Of a stretch of DNA of 64,000 bases, positions 19,232-27,843 are shown in pieces. Location of the stretch: contig PLXW01000018.1 of the NCBI GenBank assembly GCA_003151595.1, forward strand, positions 20,716 to 84,715, given 5' to 3'. The first letter of the stretch is position 1. The number at the start of each line of letters is the position of its first letter. Below the pieces are notes generated by a model. The model searched no databases, was not told the DNA's origin, and saw nothing but the letters and a program-made list of their open reading frames with translations. Source of the DNA: Myxococcales bacterium (GTDB lineage Bacteria; Myxococcota; Polyangia; Polyangiales; Polyangiaceae). The translations under genes and the position numbers were made by a program.

Positions 19232-20281
19232 CTACGGAGCGCGATCGATCTGCGCGGGCGTGGTCCCATGCCCTGCGCGGATCGATTGCAGCTCGATCCG
19301 TTCGCCGTCCATCGTGAACCCGCCGTCGAACGGCTCGTCCGCGAAGAACATCGGCGTGTCGAGATCCACATAGTCGAAGCCTCCGCGCGCCGCGGCGAAG
19401 CACGCCGACGCGGTCATCGCCATTTTGCCTTCCACCATCCCGCCGATCATGAGCCCCAGGCCGTGCGCGCGCGCGAAGGCGTGGATCGCGGTGGCCTCGT
19501 GAAAGCCGTACTTCATCGGCTTCACGTTGATGACCAGAGGCGCCAGCTTCGCGAGTCGCTCGACGTCGCGGAGGCTCGCGGCCGATTCGTCGGCTGCGAC
19601 GAGGACGCTGCTCGATCGCGCGACCTCGGCGAGGCCCTCGAGATCGTCTTTCGCGACCGGTTGCTCGAAGAGGATCGTCGTCACGCCGCGCGAGGCGAGC
19701 TCGCGAAGGAGCGCTACCGCATCCTTCGCCGTCATCCCCGCGTTGCCGTCGAGCAGGAGCGCGGCGCCCGGCGCCCCTTCGTGCACCGCGAGCACGCGGC
19801 GGAGCGCATCGTCGAAGCCCGCGCCGCCGATCTTCACCTTCAACCGCGTGAACCCGCGCGCCGCCCACGCCCGCGCGTCGGCCGTGCACTCGGCGAGCGG
19901 GCCGATCGGGATCGTGACGTCGGTCCGCAGCGATCGGTTCGCGTGCGGGAAAATAGGCTCGCTCCGGCGTCGCGCACGGGCATCGAGCAGCGCCATTTCC
20001 ACCGCGCACTGCGCCGCGCCGATCGCGAACGTGCCTGGCTCGATGACGCGCGCACCGACGATGGCGTGCGTCGCCGCTTCGATCGCCGCCAGCGTCGCCG
20101 CTTGCGTCTCGCCGTTGAACGCGGGGAACGGCGCCGCCTCGCCGAAGCCGACGGTCCCGTCGTCGAGCTCGAGCCGCACGATCACGTTGCTCGCGATCTC
20201 CTGCGCCCCTCCAGCGATCCCGAACGCCTTTCGCAGCCGCGCGTCGAACGGCGTCGCGGTCACGCTTCGAATCGCAGGCAC
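19232..20281 (-). CDS. L-Ala-D/L-Glu (dipeptide) epimerase, enolase superfamily
   Basis: A 349-residue muconate-lactonizing-enzyme-type enolase. The capping domain comes first (GFGEAAPFPAFNGETQ), then the barrel with the catalytic LKVKIGG (KxK), metal ligands in DGNAG, FEQP and ADES, and the second base Lys in VINVKPMKYGF. The ligand-facing tail DYVDLDTPMFF is typical of Ala-Glu epimerases, which recycle murein dipeptides. The GTG start at 20281 overlaps the SET gene stop by one base (TAGTG), so translation is coupled and no separate ribosome site is needed. Other dipeptide specificities are possible. Confidence 0.88.
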   Translation of the reverse strand: MPAIRSVTATPFDARLRKAFGIAGGAQEIASNVIVRLELDDGTVGFGEAAPFPAFNGETQAATLAAIEAATHAIVGARVIEPGTFAIGAAQCAVEMALLDARARRRSEPIFPHANRSLRTDVTIPIGPLAECTADARAWAARGFTRLKVKIGGAGFDDALRRVLAVHEGAPGAALLLDGNAGMTAKDAVALLRELASRGVTTILFEQPVAKDDLEGLAEVARSSSVLVAADESAASLRDVERLAKLAPLVINVKPMKYGFHEATAIHAFARAHGLGLMIGGMVEGKMAMTASACFAAARGGFDYVDLDTPMFFADEPFDGGFTMDGERIELQSIRAGHGTTPAQIDRAP

Positions 20282-20829
20282 TAGCGCGACCCGTTGCGCG
20301 AGCGCTTCGCCGCCGGCTCTCCTTCGGCGAGCTTCTTCTTCTCTTTCTTCTTCTTCTTCTTCTTGGGGACGATCGCCGCCAGCGTGCCGCGGCAGGTCTC
20401 GACGCCGCACCGGCACGGGTACATGCGCTTCAGATCGTCGGGCGTGTACGAGTCGTCGGTCGTGTACCAGTAGTCGTAGAGGACCTCTTCGCTCTTCGCG
20501 ATGTCGCGCGCGGCGATGACGAAGATGCGACCGCGGACGACGCGGGTGAACGCGTTCGGCTCGCACGAGTGGTTGATGTAGCGCGCCTCGTTTCCGCCGA
20601 CCGAGGCGTCGATGCAGTGCTCGTCGTCGATCGAGAAGACGAAGGTGTGATGCCGGCGCATCGACTCGTCGTCGTACCGCTCCTCGGACTCCTCGTGCGT
20701 GATCCGCTCGCCGACGTACTCGACGACGCGCGCCCCCTTGGCGATGGCGCGCGTGGCGAACACGCCGCGCCCTTGAATCGCCGACTTGCGGACGACGATC
20801 GGGAGCTCTGGGGCGGGGCGGCCGCGCAT
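20281..20829 (-). CDS. SET-domain protein (putative lysine methyltransferase) with poly-Lys tail
   Basis: A 182-residue SET protein. It reads through the expected motifs: GRGVFATRAIAKGARVVEYVGE, then the cofactor and knot motif ARYINHSCEPNAF, the catalytic Tyr region EEVLYDYWYT, and a post-SET-like CRCGVETCRGTL with three Cys that could bind zinc. After this comes a run of Lys, broken once by Glu, and a basic tail that could bind nucleic acid. The predicted reaction is SAM-dependent lysine methylation; the target is unknown. The ATG at 20829 overlaps the upstream barrel gene stop (TGATG); an ATG 39 bases further up would also be in frame. It sits between an outer-membrane barrel gene and an epimerase gene, all three overlapping. 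Confidence 0.88.
   Translation of the reverse strand: MRGRPAPELPIVVRKSAIQGRGVFATRAIAKGARVVEYVGERITHEESEERYDDESMRRHHTFVFSIDDEHCIDASVGGNEARYINHSCEPNAFTRVVRGRIFVIAARDIAKSEEVLYDYWYTTDDSYTPDDLKRMYPCRCGVETCRGTLAAIVPKKKKKKKEKKKLAEGEPAAKRSRNGSR
20330..20362 (-). repeat. AAG-rich microsatellite encoding poly-Lys
   Basis: A CTT-rich tract on the plus strand (AAG on the coding minus strand) inside the SET gene encodes a near-uninterrupted Lys run after the post-SET region. Trinucleotide tracts of this kind are prone to length change in frame, so the Lys count may differ among strains. Confidence 0.7.
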
Positions 20830-21668
20830 CACAGGTTCGTCCGCAGGCGGAGGCCGAACGTGAGCCACTCATGGAGCGCGGTGGAGGACGTCTCCGAGTT
20901 GTAGTGCCCGGCCGCGAGCTCCGCGAACGGGCCCATGCCGACGTAAGGGAGCGGCTTGTAGTCGAGACCGGTGTCGAGCGTGAGATCGAAGCCGTGGAGC
21001 GACGCGCTCTGATCGACCGTGCCGAGCGAGGTGTCTTGCGCCTGGAAGTTGACGATGTCGTAGCCGATGCCGCCGCCGAGCCACGGATCGAGCTGCGCCT
21101 CGGGGCGGAAGTGGTAGTGCGCGACGACGCCCATGCGGAACATGTTCGCGCTGCACGACTCGTCGGGGTCGTTGCACACGCCGCCGTTCGACGCTTCGAT
21201 GCCGGTGGCGATGCCGTAGAGGAAGTAGCCGCCGACGTAGAAGTGCGGGTTGAAGAACCATCCGACGTCGACGCCGATGGGGACCATCCCTTGAACGAGG
21301 CTGCTGACCGGGACGTCCTTCGCGGAGCCTAGCGGAACCGAGTAACCGACGCGCAGGCCGACGGAGAAGCCGACGTCCGACGGGGTGTAGCCGGCGTCGG
21401 CGTCTTCCGGAGGCGGAGGGGGGGGCGGCGGAGGCGGAACGGGGATCGCGAGCTCGGGTGCGGCGTCGATCGGAGGCGCGGCGTCGGTGCTCGATGCGTC
21501 GTCGGTGGTGCCCGCGTCGATCGCGCTCGGGATCGGCGGCCCCGCGTCGAGGACGATCGGCGTCGTCATGATCGGAAACGCGAACGGCGTCTGCGCGAGG
21601 GCGACGGCCGAGGCCACGAAGCCGGCCGCGATGCCAAAGGTCACTCCCGCCAAGACGTGCGCGCGCAT
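20829..21668 (-). CDS. Outer-membrane beta-barrel protein with poly-Pro linker
   Basis: A 279-residue exported protein. The signal peptide spans about residues 1-25 with cleavage after ALA. An Asp/Ala/Pro-rich linker holds a run of about ten Pro (plus-strand 21412-21442). The C-terminal 170 residues alternate hydrophobic and polar residues (FSVGLRVGYSVPLG, FYVGGYFLYGIATG, ending LTFGLRLRTNL) as in an eight-strand OmpA/OprF-like or DUF-type barrel. The ATG at 21668 begins a clean signal peptide; the in-frame upstream part to 21734 does not. First gene of the barrel-SET-epimerase operon. Function unknown. Confidence 0.75.
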   Translation of the reverse strand: MRAHVLAGVTFGIAAGFVASAVALAQTPFAFPIMTTPIVLDAGPPIPSAIDAGTTDDASSTDAAPPIDAAPELAIPVPPPPPPPPPPEDADAGYTPSDVGFSVGLRVGYSVPLGSAKDVPVSSLVQGMVPIGVDVGWFFNPHFYVGGYFLYGIATGIEASNGGVCNDPDESCSANMFRMGVVAHYHFRPEAQLDPWLGGGIGYDIVNFQAQDTSLGTVDQSASLHGFDLTLDTGLDYKPLPYVGMGPFAELAAGHYNSETSSTALHEWLTFGLRLRTNL

Positions 21669-21745
21669 GGCGTGCAACCTGCCAAACGCGCGAGGCTTAG
21701 CCAAGGAGAAAGGGGCGCACGACCGCGCGCGCACAACTCGATCGT

Positions 21746-22384
21746 CTACGCGGCGGCGTCTTCGCCCTTCGCGAGCGCTTCGAGCAGCTTCGCGACGGCG
21801 TCGCTCACCTCGGCGGCGAGCCTGCGTGGAACGGCGTGCGTCTCTCCGAGGAGCTCGTGGAGACGCTTTGCCACGTTTCGAAGGCCGGCGGCGTCGCGCT
21901 CCTTGCGCGTCCCTTCGTCGATGGGGAACACCGTCGCCTTGAACTCGCGCGCCACGGAGGCCGCGGGGGCGACTTCGTCGAGCACGCGCTTGCGAAGCGC
22001 GTCCATCACGTCCGACTTCGGGCGGTCGTCCGACTCTTCGGCGCGGCGCAGGAAGTCGACGGACTGGTAGCTGGGGATCGGCGCCGATAGCCCGTCACGG
22101 CGGAGCACGTCGGGCGCTTTGCTCTTCAAGAACTGGAACGAGCCGGTCAGCTTCTCGACCGTCTCGGGGCGCAAGTGGAGCTCGCTCTTGGCGTACTCGT
22201 CGAGCGAGGCGAAGCCCCATCGCTTCCAGTGCGAGCTCCGGCGGACGTCCGTGAGCGCTTCGGCCAGCTCGATCCAGCTCGCCTTGAAGCGGCGCGCGCG
22301 GTGGAGCACCTCGGCGCGATCGGGATCGTCTGCGTGCGTTTCGGCGGCGGCTTCGAGCGCGGCGTCGACCTTCGTTCGTTGCAT
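21746..22384 (-). CDS. Conserved myxobacterial hypothetical protein
   Basis: A 212-residue, helical, charged cytoplasmic protein. It contains a segment of the form WKRWGFASLDEYAKSELHL followed by TVEKLTGSFQFLKSKAPDVL, a pattern I recall from myxobacterial proteins of unknown function; it may form a helical DNA- or protein-binding module. The C-terminal part is a predicted coiled helix (AAGLRNVAKRLHELLGE). ATG at 22384. It is 50 bp after mutH on the same strand and is likely in its operon. No enzyme motif seen. Confidence 0.65.
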   Translation of the reverse strand: MQRTKVDAALEAAAETHADDPDRAEVLHRARRFKASWIELAEALTDVRRSSHWKRWGFASLDEYAKSELHLRPETVEKLTGSFQFLKSKAPDVLRRDGLSAPIPSYQSVDFLRRAEESDDRPKSDVMDALRKRVLDEVAPAASVAREFKATVFPIDEGTRKERDAAGLRNVAKRLHELLGETHAVPRRLAAEVSDAVAKLLEALAKGEDAAA

Positions 22385-22434
22385 GGCGCGGCAGCAAAGT
22401 CGTGCGGCGTGCCGGGCGCAAGAGTCGGCGGGCG

Positions 22435-23106
22435 CTATTCGGGGAGCGCCGCGAGATCGGCGAGGAGGGCGGTCGTGAAGCGTTGACGAAGATAGAAACC
22501 GCGCGGCACCGTGGCGACGTACGCGCCGTCGTCGCCCCCCACGCTCCACGTGCGATCGCGCGAGCTCGCGGCCTTCGGGCGGACGTGGAGCCATCGCCCG
22601 GTGCGCGCCGTGAGCGACTCGATGCCGCCGATCGCCACCGCGCCCATCGCGTCTTCGAAGTCGGAGGCGAGCACGGCGTCTTGCTCGCGCGTCGGCGTCC
22701 AGAAGCGAGGCGCGCCGACACGCGTGGGTGCGTCGTCGTCGATCACGATCGGCACCCAGAGCACGTGCGAGAGCTTCGAGCGCGCCCACGAGGTCGACCA
22801 CTCCGCGCTCTCGGCCTCGGTGAGCTGCAGCGTGCACACGTACGTCGATTCGCGCGCGTGCATCGCCGCGTCCACGGGGATCGTCTTCAGCTCGACACCG
22901 AGCTCGGGGAAATCGTGGACGGCGTGCGGCCCTCCCGTCGCGCCGAGGATCCGCTCGAGCAGCTCGCCGGTCTTGCCTTTCGTCTTCGCGCCGTCGCGTC
23001 CACCGAACGCGACGGCGTGCGTCGCTGCCAGCTCGTCGAGCGCGCGCCCCGCGAGATCGTTCGCGCGCGCCTGGAGGTCCGCGAGATCGCGCGGCGGGCG
23101 GGTCAC
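22435..23106 (-). CDS. mutH: MutH/Sau3AI-family endonuclease, MutH-like
   Basis: A 223-residue homologue of the methyl-directed mismatch repair nicking enzyme MutH. The signature DFPELGVELKTIPVD is present, with D65, E72 and K74 in place of the E. coli catalytic D70, E77 and K79, and E51 in place of E56. Downstream blocks also match: KLSHVLWVPIV, RTGRWLHVRPKAA and PRGFYLRQRFTTALL. In enterobacteria MutH nicks the unmethylated strand at hemimethylated GATC and needs Dam and MutS/MutL. None of those is in the window. The gene sits 42 bp behind a DUF2156 gene. A restriction-type role is possible, but length and motifs favour MutH. Confidence 0.9.
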   Translation of the reverse strand: MTRPPRDLADLQARANDLAGRALDELAATHAVAFGGRDGAKTKGKTGELLERILGATGGPHAVHDFPELGVELKTIPVDAAMHARESTYVCTLQLTEAESAEWSTSWARSKLSHVLWVPIVIDDDAPTRVGAPRFWTPTREQDAVLASDFEDAMGAVAIGGIESLTARTGRWLHVRPKAASSRDRTWSVGGDDGAYVATVPRGFYLRQRFTTALLADLAALPE

Positions 23107-23148
23107 GGCGTCATCCTCTCACGGCGAGACACATCACGACGAGACGCC

Positions 23149-24519
23149 TCACGACGAGACCAGGGGCGGCCCGCTCTTCATCCACGCGCGATGGCCGATG
23201 GCCCCCTCGAGAATCACCGCGGCGAGCGTCGGTGCGGCGCAGGCGATCGCGATCACCGCCCAGTCGCCCGGCGCGCGCGCGCGCGGCGCGTTCCACGCGA
23301 TCGCTTCGCCCCACGTCACGAGCGCATCGATCGCCACCGCCCACGCCAGCACGCGCCCGAGCCCGAACCGCCACCGCGCCGCGAGCACGAAGAGCCCGAG
23401 AGCCAGCGCGGCATCGAAGATGACCCACGCCGGTTGCACCCACGCGCGCGGGAAGAAGCGCGACGGCGCCATCGCCAGCAACGCCGTCCACGGCACGAGC
23501 AACGCCGCCAGCGCGCGCACGACGATCGCCGGGCCGTGGAGCAGCGACTCGGCGCCGAACCGCGTGAAGCTCCCGCGCGCGAAGGCGGCGAGCGCGTCGA
23601 AGAGGGCGACGTTCGCCGAGCCGTCGGGCGTGTACGCGAGATGAATCGGCTCCCAGGCGTGCGGCTTCAGCTTCGCCTTGAACGAACGGACGCCTTCGAA
23701 GTCGTAGAGCGCGCGCGCCCCGTCGCGCGCCAGGCGCAGCCACCCCACCGCTCCCGCCAGCGGCGCGAGGCCCATCGTGACGTAGCGGCTCCCTTCGCCC
23801 GCGAGCGCGCGCATCGCAAAGTCGACGACGAGCTCGGCGGTCCCGTTCGGCGCCGCCGGATCGCGGACGAGATCTTCGAGCAGCCAGCCACCCCGCGCGT
23901 AGACCGGCACTGCCGCGAGGAAGGCGACGACGCGCCCTTCGCGCTCGGCGATCACGTACCGACGCTCGCGCGCGAAGGCGAACGGCTGCACGTCGACGAG
24001 GAACCCCATCGGCGCCATTCCGCGCGACGCCAGCCAGCGCGTGATCAGCTCTTCGACCGCGCGCCGCAGCGGCGACCCTTCGTCCTCCAGCTCGCTCGCC
24101 GCCACCGCGCGCGCGACCACCCCTTTGGTCTTCGCGCGACGGAGCTGCTCGCGCAGGCTCTTCGCGCTTCGAAGCGAGCCGTCCCACTGCGACGGATCCC
24201 ACGTCGGCTGCTCGCCCACGCGAACGGAGGGGAGCTTCGAGGCTTCGAGGAACCGATCTTCCACCGCGAAGAACGCCACGCGCCGCCGCGCGGTCGTCGC
24301 GCCCGCGATGAACCGCGTCGCCACGTCGGCCGACGCCGCTGCGCTCGCGATCGGCGCGCCGGCCACCACCCATGCGCGCCCCGTGTCCACGTACGCCACG
24401 CACGCGTCCGCCACCTCGTCGAAGGCGTACGCGAACCCCTCTTCCAGCACCTGAAACGACGTCGCGTTCCACCCGTGCGCGCGCAGCAGCTCGAGCACGC
24501 GCGCGCGATCAGCCGACAT
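23149..24519 (-). CDS. DUF2156 (MprF C-terminal-like) membrane-associated acyl/aminoacyl transferase
   Basis: A 456-residue protein with a GNAT-like soluble region over residues about 1-310, matching the phosphatidylglycerol lysyltransferase catalytic module (LREQLRRAKTKGV, then SRYVTMGLAPLAG, then LYDFEGVRSFKAKLKP). Several membrane helices follow at the C-terminus. In MprF the helices precede the catalytic domain, so the order here is reversed. A role in aminoacylating or acylating a membrane lipid is plausible but not shown. The ATG at 24519 is chosen over 24573, which lacks support. Divergent from the SulP gene (41 bp between starts), and probably the first gene of the mutH operon. Confidence 0.75.
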   Translation of the reverse strand: MSADRARVLELLRAHGWNATSFQVLEEGFAYAFDEVADACVAYVDTGRAWVVAGAPIASAAASADVATRFIAGATTARRRVAFFAVEDRFLEASKLPSVRVGEQPTWDPSQWDGSLRSAKSLREQLRRAKTKGVVARAVAASELEDEGSPLRRAVEELITRWLASRGMAPMGFLVDVQPFAFARERRYVIAEREGRVVAFLAAVPVYARGGWLLEDLVRDPAAPNGTAELVVDFAMRALAGEGSRYVTMGLAPLAGAVGWLRLARDGARALYDFEGVRSFKAKLKPHAWEPIHLAYTPDGSANVALFDALAAFARGSFTRFGAESLLHGPAIVVRALAALLVPWTALLAMAPSRFFPRAWVQPAWVIFDAALALGLFVLAARWRFGLGRVLAWAVAIDALVTWGEAIAWNAPRARAPGDWAVIAIACAAPTLAAVILEGAIGHRAWMKSGPPLVSS

Positions 24520-24560
24520 CTCGCTCGCCTTATACTCTTCGGCGTACGATCGCGGTCTCG

Positions 24561-26345
24561 ATGCGAAAGACATCGCTACGCGTCCTGGCGTCGCTCCGCC
24601 AAGCGGCGCCCCCGATCCGGCTCGCCGTCGCCATTCGTCGCACGTTCGCGAAGGGGTATGGCCTCTCGTCGTTGAAGGCGGACGCGATGGCCGGCTGCGT
24701 CGTCGGTCTCGTCGCGTTGCCGTTGTCGATGGCGCTGGCGATCGCGGTCGGCGTGGCGCCGCAGTACGGCCTCTACACGGCGGTCGTCGCCGGGTTCGTG
24801 GTGGGGCTCCTTGGCGGGTCGAAGTTTCAAGTGACGGGGCCGACGGCGGCGTTCGTCGTGATCCTGGCGCCGATCGTGGCCAAGCACGGGCTCGAGGGGT
24901 TGCTCACGGCGGGGCTGATGGCCGGCGTGATCTTGATCGCGATGGGAGTCGCGCGGCTCGGGCGACTCATCGAGTTCATTCCGCATCCGGTGACCACGGG
25001 GTTCACGGCGGGGATCGGGACCGTGATCGCGACGCTGCAGATCAAGGACGTGCTCGGTCTTCGCGTCCCCGTGATGCCCGATGCCTACGGCGAGAAGATC
25101 GCCGCCATGTGGAGCGCGCGCGGGACCGCTTCGCTGGCGGAGCTCGGCGTGGGCGTGGTGACGCTGGCGCTCTTGCTGACGATCCCGCGCGTGATCAAGC
25201 GAATCCCGGCGCCGCTCCTGGCGCTCGGTCTCGTGTCGATCGGGGCCACGATCCTCGCGCACGTCCCCGCGTTGGACTTCCACGTGGCCACGATCGGCAC
25301 GCGCTTTCATTCGCAGGTGGGCGATCGGATCGTCGCCGGCATCCCGCCGCTCCCGCCGCTCCCGCGCATTCCGTGGGGGAGCGAGGGGCTCTCGTTCGCC
25401 ACGCTTCACGAGCTCCTCGGCGCGGCGTTCGCCATCGCCATGCTCGGCGCGATCGAGTCGCTCCTCTCGGCGGTCATCGCCGACGGGATGACGGGGAAGA
25501 AGCACGACCCCAACGCCGAGCTGGTCGCGCTCGGAATCGGCAACCTCGTCGCGCCGTTCTTCGGAGGCATCGCCGCCACCGGCGCGCTCGCACGCACGGC
25601 CACGAACATCCGCGCAGGAGCGGTCTCGCCCATCGCGGCGATGATCCATTCGGTCTTCGTGCTGGCCGCGATCCTCCTCGCGGCGCCCCTCGTCGCCTAC
25701 GTGCCGATGTCCGCGCTGGCGGCGTTGCTCCTGCTCATCGCGTGGAACATGAGCGACGTCCGCCACGCCGTTCACGTGATCCGCGTCGCGCCGCGCAGCG
25801 ACGTGTTCGTGCTGCTGACCTGCTACTTGCTCACGGTCGCCTTCGACATGGTGATGGCCATCGGCGTCGGCGTCGTGCTCGCGGCGCTCCTCTTCATGAA
25901 GCGAATGAGCGAGCTCACGAGCTCGCGCCTCGTCTCGGTCGAAGGGACCGCCACGCATCGCCCGGTGCCGAAGGGGGTCTCGGTCTACGAGATCGCCGGC
26001 CCGCTGTTCTTCGGCGCAGCGCAGCGCGCGATGGACGCGCTGGAGATCGTCTCCGACGGCACGCGCGCCGTCGTCCTCGCCCTCGGCGCGGTGCCGGTCA
26101 TCGATGCCACGGGCCTCGTGGCGCTCGAGAGCGCGCTCGATCGCCTCCGCGTGCAGCGCAAGATCGTCGTCATCGCCGGCCCGCTCCCCGAGCCGCGCGA
26201 GGTTTTCGACAAGGCGAACCTCGAAGACCACCACGGCACCGTCTTCGTCGCCGCCACGCTCGACGAGGCGATCCAGCTCGCCGCCGACATGCTCATCCTC
26301 ACGCCCGAAGGCGCCCGCGCCTCCGAAGCGCCGAGCGCCGCGTAG
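24561..26345 (+). CDS. SulP-family anion transporter with STAS domain
   Basis: A 594-residue SLC26/SulP permease. The membrane part holds the expected start (YGLSSLKADAMAGCVVGLVALP, shortened here), the motif VTGPTAAFVVILAP and the family hallmark FGGIAATGALARTATN. A C-terminal STAS domain spans about residues 470-590 (VYEIAGPLFFGAAQ, VIDATGLVALESALDRL). It likely carries sulfate, bicarbonate or dicarboxylate; the substrate cannot be set. ATG at 24561. No carbonic anhydrase or sulfate gene is adjacent, so context does not help. Confidence 0.92.
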   Translation: MRKTSLRVLASLRQAAPPIRLAVAIRRTFAKGYGLSSLKADAMAGCVVGLVALPLSMALAIAVGVAPQYGLYTAVVAGFVVGLLGGSKFQVTGPTAAFVVILAPIVAKHGLEGLLTAGLMAGVILIAMGVARLGRLIEFIPHPVTTGFTAGIGTVIATLQIKDVLGLRVPVMPDAYGEKIAAMWSARGTASLAELGVGVVTLALLLTIPRVIKRIPAPLLALGLVSIGATILAHVPALDFHVATIGTRFHSQVGDRIVAGIPPLPPLPRIPWGSEGLSFATLHELLGAAFAIAMLGAIESLLSAVIADGMTGKKHDPNAELVALGIGNLVAPFFGGIAATGALARTATNIRAGAVSPIAAMIHSVFVLAAILLAAPLVAYVPMSALAALLLLIAWNMSDVRHAVHVIRVAPRSDVFVLLTCYLLTVAFDMVMAIGVGVVLAALLFMKRMSELTSSRLVSVEGTATHRPVPKGVSVYEIAGPLFFGAAQRAMDALEIVSDGTRAVVLALGAVPVIDATGLVALESALDRLRVQRKIVVIAGPLPEPREVFDKANLEDHHGTVFVAATLDEAIQLAADMLILTPEGARASEAPSAA

Positions 26346-26354
26346 GACGCGCGC

Positions 26355-26762
26355 TCAGTTCACCGAGGCTTCGACGCGCGCGCCGTTCGCGCCTTCGTGC
26401 GCGTCGGTCGACTCCACCGACTGCCCGCTCATCACGCGCTCGACCTCGGCCTCCATCGTGCCCGTGGCGATCTTCATCCACATGACGAAGTCCGACTTGA
26501 ACGACCACACCGGGTGATCGAACGACGCCGGCTTGTTCTTCTCGAACACGAAGTGTCCGACCCACGCGAACCCGTACCCGACGATCGGCGCGGCGACGAA
26601 CAGCGACGGCCTCCGCAGGAGCACGCCACCCGCGACGCACGCCATCGCCAGCGACGTGCCGACGAAGTGGAGTCGGCGGTTCGTCTTGTTCGCGTGCTGG
26701 CTGACGTAGAAGTCCCAGAACTCTTCGTACGACTTGAACTCGGGCTTCGCGTGGTCGCTCAT
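26355..26762 (-). CDS. DUF962 / Mpo1-like membrane protein
   Basis: A 135-residue protein with the DUF962 pattern FWDFYVSQHANKTNRRLHFVGTS, two or more hydrophobic segments in the middle, and GYGFAWVGHFVFEKNKPASF. The His-rich motifs match yeast Mpo1, an Fe(II)-dependent dioxygenase that shortens 2-hydroxy fatty acids; whether this protein does so is inference. ATG at 26762. Its stop lies nine bases from the stop of the convergent SulP gene. Confidence 0.82.
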   Translation of the reverse strand: MSDHAKPEFKSYEEFWDFYVSQHANKTNRRLHFVGTSLAMACVAGGVLLRRPSLFVAAPIVGYGFAWVGHFVFEKNKPASFDHPVWSFKSDFVMWMKIATGTMEAEVERVMSGQSVESTDAHEGANGARVEASVN

Positions 26763-26823
26763 GGGCGAAAGGATGACTCCGCACGCGCGGATTGTCGAGG
26801 CTCGATCCCCGCCCGCCGAAGAC

Positions 26824-27768
26824 TCATTGCCCCTTCCCGCGAATGACTTCGTACACGGAATGAAACGACCTGCCGGCCAGCGCTGGATCTCGCAACGCAC
26901 GCTCGTGGTAGTCGCCCATGAGGCGCGCCAGCCCCTCGTCGACCTTCAGTGTCTTGCAGGTCTCGACGAGCCGGTCCTGGATTTCTTTGGCGAGCTGGTG
27001 CGAGAACAAGAACATCGAGTAGTCGCCCTTCTCGAACGCGGGGGTGAGCATCGGCGCGTACACTTCGGTGATCGCTCTCGCCGTCGCTTGGAAGTAGTCG
27101 AGCGCCACCTCGCTGCCGATCCCACTCTTGCTCATCAACGCCACGTAGTGCATCAGGCCATACGCGATCGGCATGTACGCCGCGTGCCCGGCCATGGCGA
27201 AATAAGCCGCCGCCGCGGCGCCACCGGGGTGATACGTGGCCGAGCCGAACAGGCCCAAGAACGGCAGCACCCGCTCACCCACAACGTCGGCGCTCGCCGC
27301 GCGTCCCGAAGCGTTGATGACCGCACCGGCGCCGTCCATCACCGCGTACGCCGTCCCGAAGAGCGCCGCGTTCGTCACGCTCGCCGCTCCGCCATTGTCC
27401 GCGAGGATGGCCTCCATGACGCTCGCCTCCGAGAGCCCCGCGTCGACGATGAACATCACGTGCTTGTCGCGCACGACGCCGGCGAGTTGCTCGCAGATGG
27501 ACGCGACGGCCGCCGCGGTCGGCGAGCATGCGACCAAGACGATCCGCGACGCGTGTGCGCACTCGAGCAGCGTGCCAGCGACCTTGACGTTTCGATGAGC
27601 CTTCGCGACCTCGGCCGCCTTCCCGGCGGTTCGATTGAAGATCGTGACCGGCACGCCGAGCTTGGACAGGCGGGCGACGTAGGCCGCGCCCATCGTGCCC
27701 ACGCCGACGACGGATGCGCCTTCTGCGAGCAGCCACTGCGGAGCGAGTGCGGTATTCGAGTTCGTCAT
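26824..27768 (-). CDS. NAD(P)-dependent beta-hydroxyacid dehydrogenase / imine-reductase-like
   Basis: A 314-residue Rossmann-fold oxidoreductase of the 6PGDH/3-hydroxyisobutyrate dehydrogenase superfamily. The dinucleotide site is VVGVGTMGAAYVARL near residue 20, followed by VTIFNRTAGKA, which favours NADPH through the Arg. The helical C-terminal domain includes AYMPIAYGLMHYVALMSKSG. The usual catalytic Lys of HIBADH (GxxGxGxxxK) is not seen; instead YHPGGAAAAAYFAMAG stands there, a change also seen in imine reductases. ATG at 27768 has a strong AAGGAGG site upstream. An inverted repeat just before it may be an operator. Confidence 0.78.
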   Translation of the reverse strand: MTNSNTALAPQWLLAEGASVVGVGTMGAAYVARLSKLGVPVTIFNRTAGKAAEVAKAHRNVKVAGTLLECAHASRIVLVACSPTAAAVASICEQLAGVVRDKHVMFIVDAGLSEASVMEAILADNGGAASVTNAALFGTAYAVMDGAGAVINASGRAASADVVGERVLPFLGLFGSATYHPGGAAAAAYFAMAGHAAYMPIAYGLMHYVALMSKSGIGSEVALDYFQATARAITEVYAPMLTPAFEKGDYSMFLFSHQLAKEIQDRLVETCKTLKVDEGLARLMGDYHERALRDPALAGRSFHSVYEVIRGKGQ

Positions 27769-27780
27769 GGGAGCCTCCTT

Positions 27781-27794
27781 CTACCAACGGGTAG
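27781..27794 (-). promoter_or_regulatory. Inverted repeat CTACC-N4-GGTAG upstream of the reductase gene
   Basis: A perfect 5-bp inverted repeat with a 4-base spacer lies directly before the ribosome site of the reductase gene (start 27768). It could be a repressor half-site pair or a small 5' hairpin that affects translation. No regulator gene is adjacent. Confidence 0.3.
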
Positions 27795-27814
27795 TTGCCG
27801 CCGAGACGCGATGT

Positions 27815-27839
27815 GAAGCGGCGGCCGCTTCTTTTTTTT
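27815..27839 (+). terminator. Terminator-like hairpin with T8, plus-strand orientation
   Basis: A 7-bp stem GAAGCGG/CCGCTTC with a three-base loop is followed by eight T on the plus strand. Both flanking genes are on the minus strand, so as an intrinsic terminator it would stop rightward, antisense transcription before it enters the sigma-factor gene from its 3' end. On the minus strand there is no U tract after the stem. Confidence 0.45.
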
Positions 27840-27843
27840 CGAG

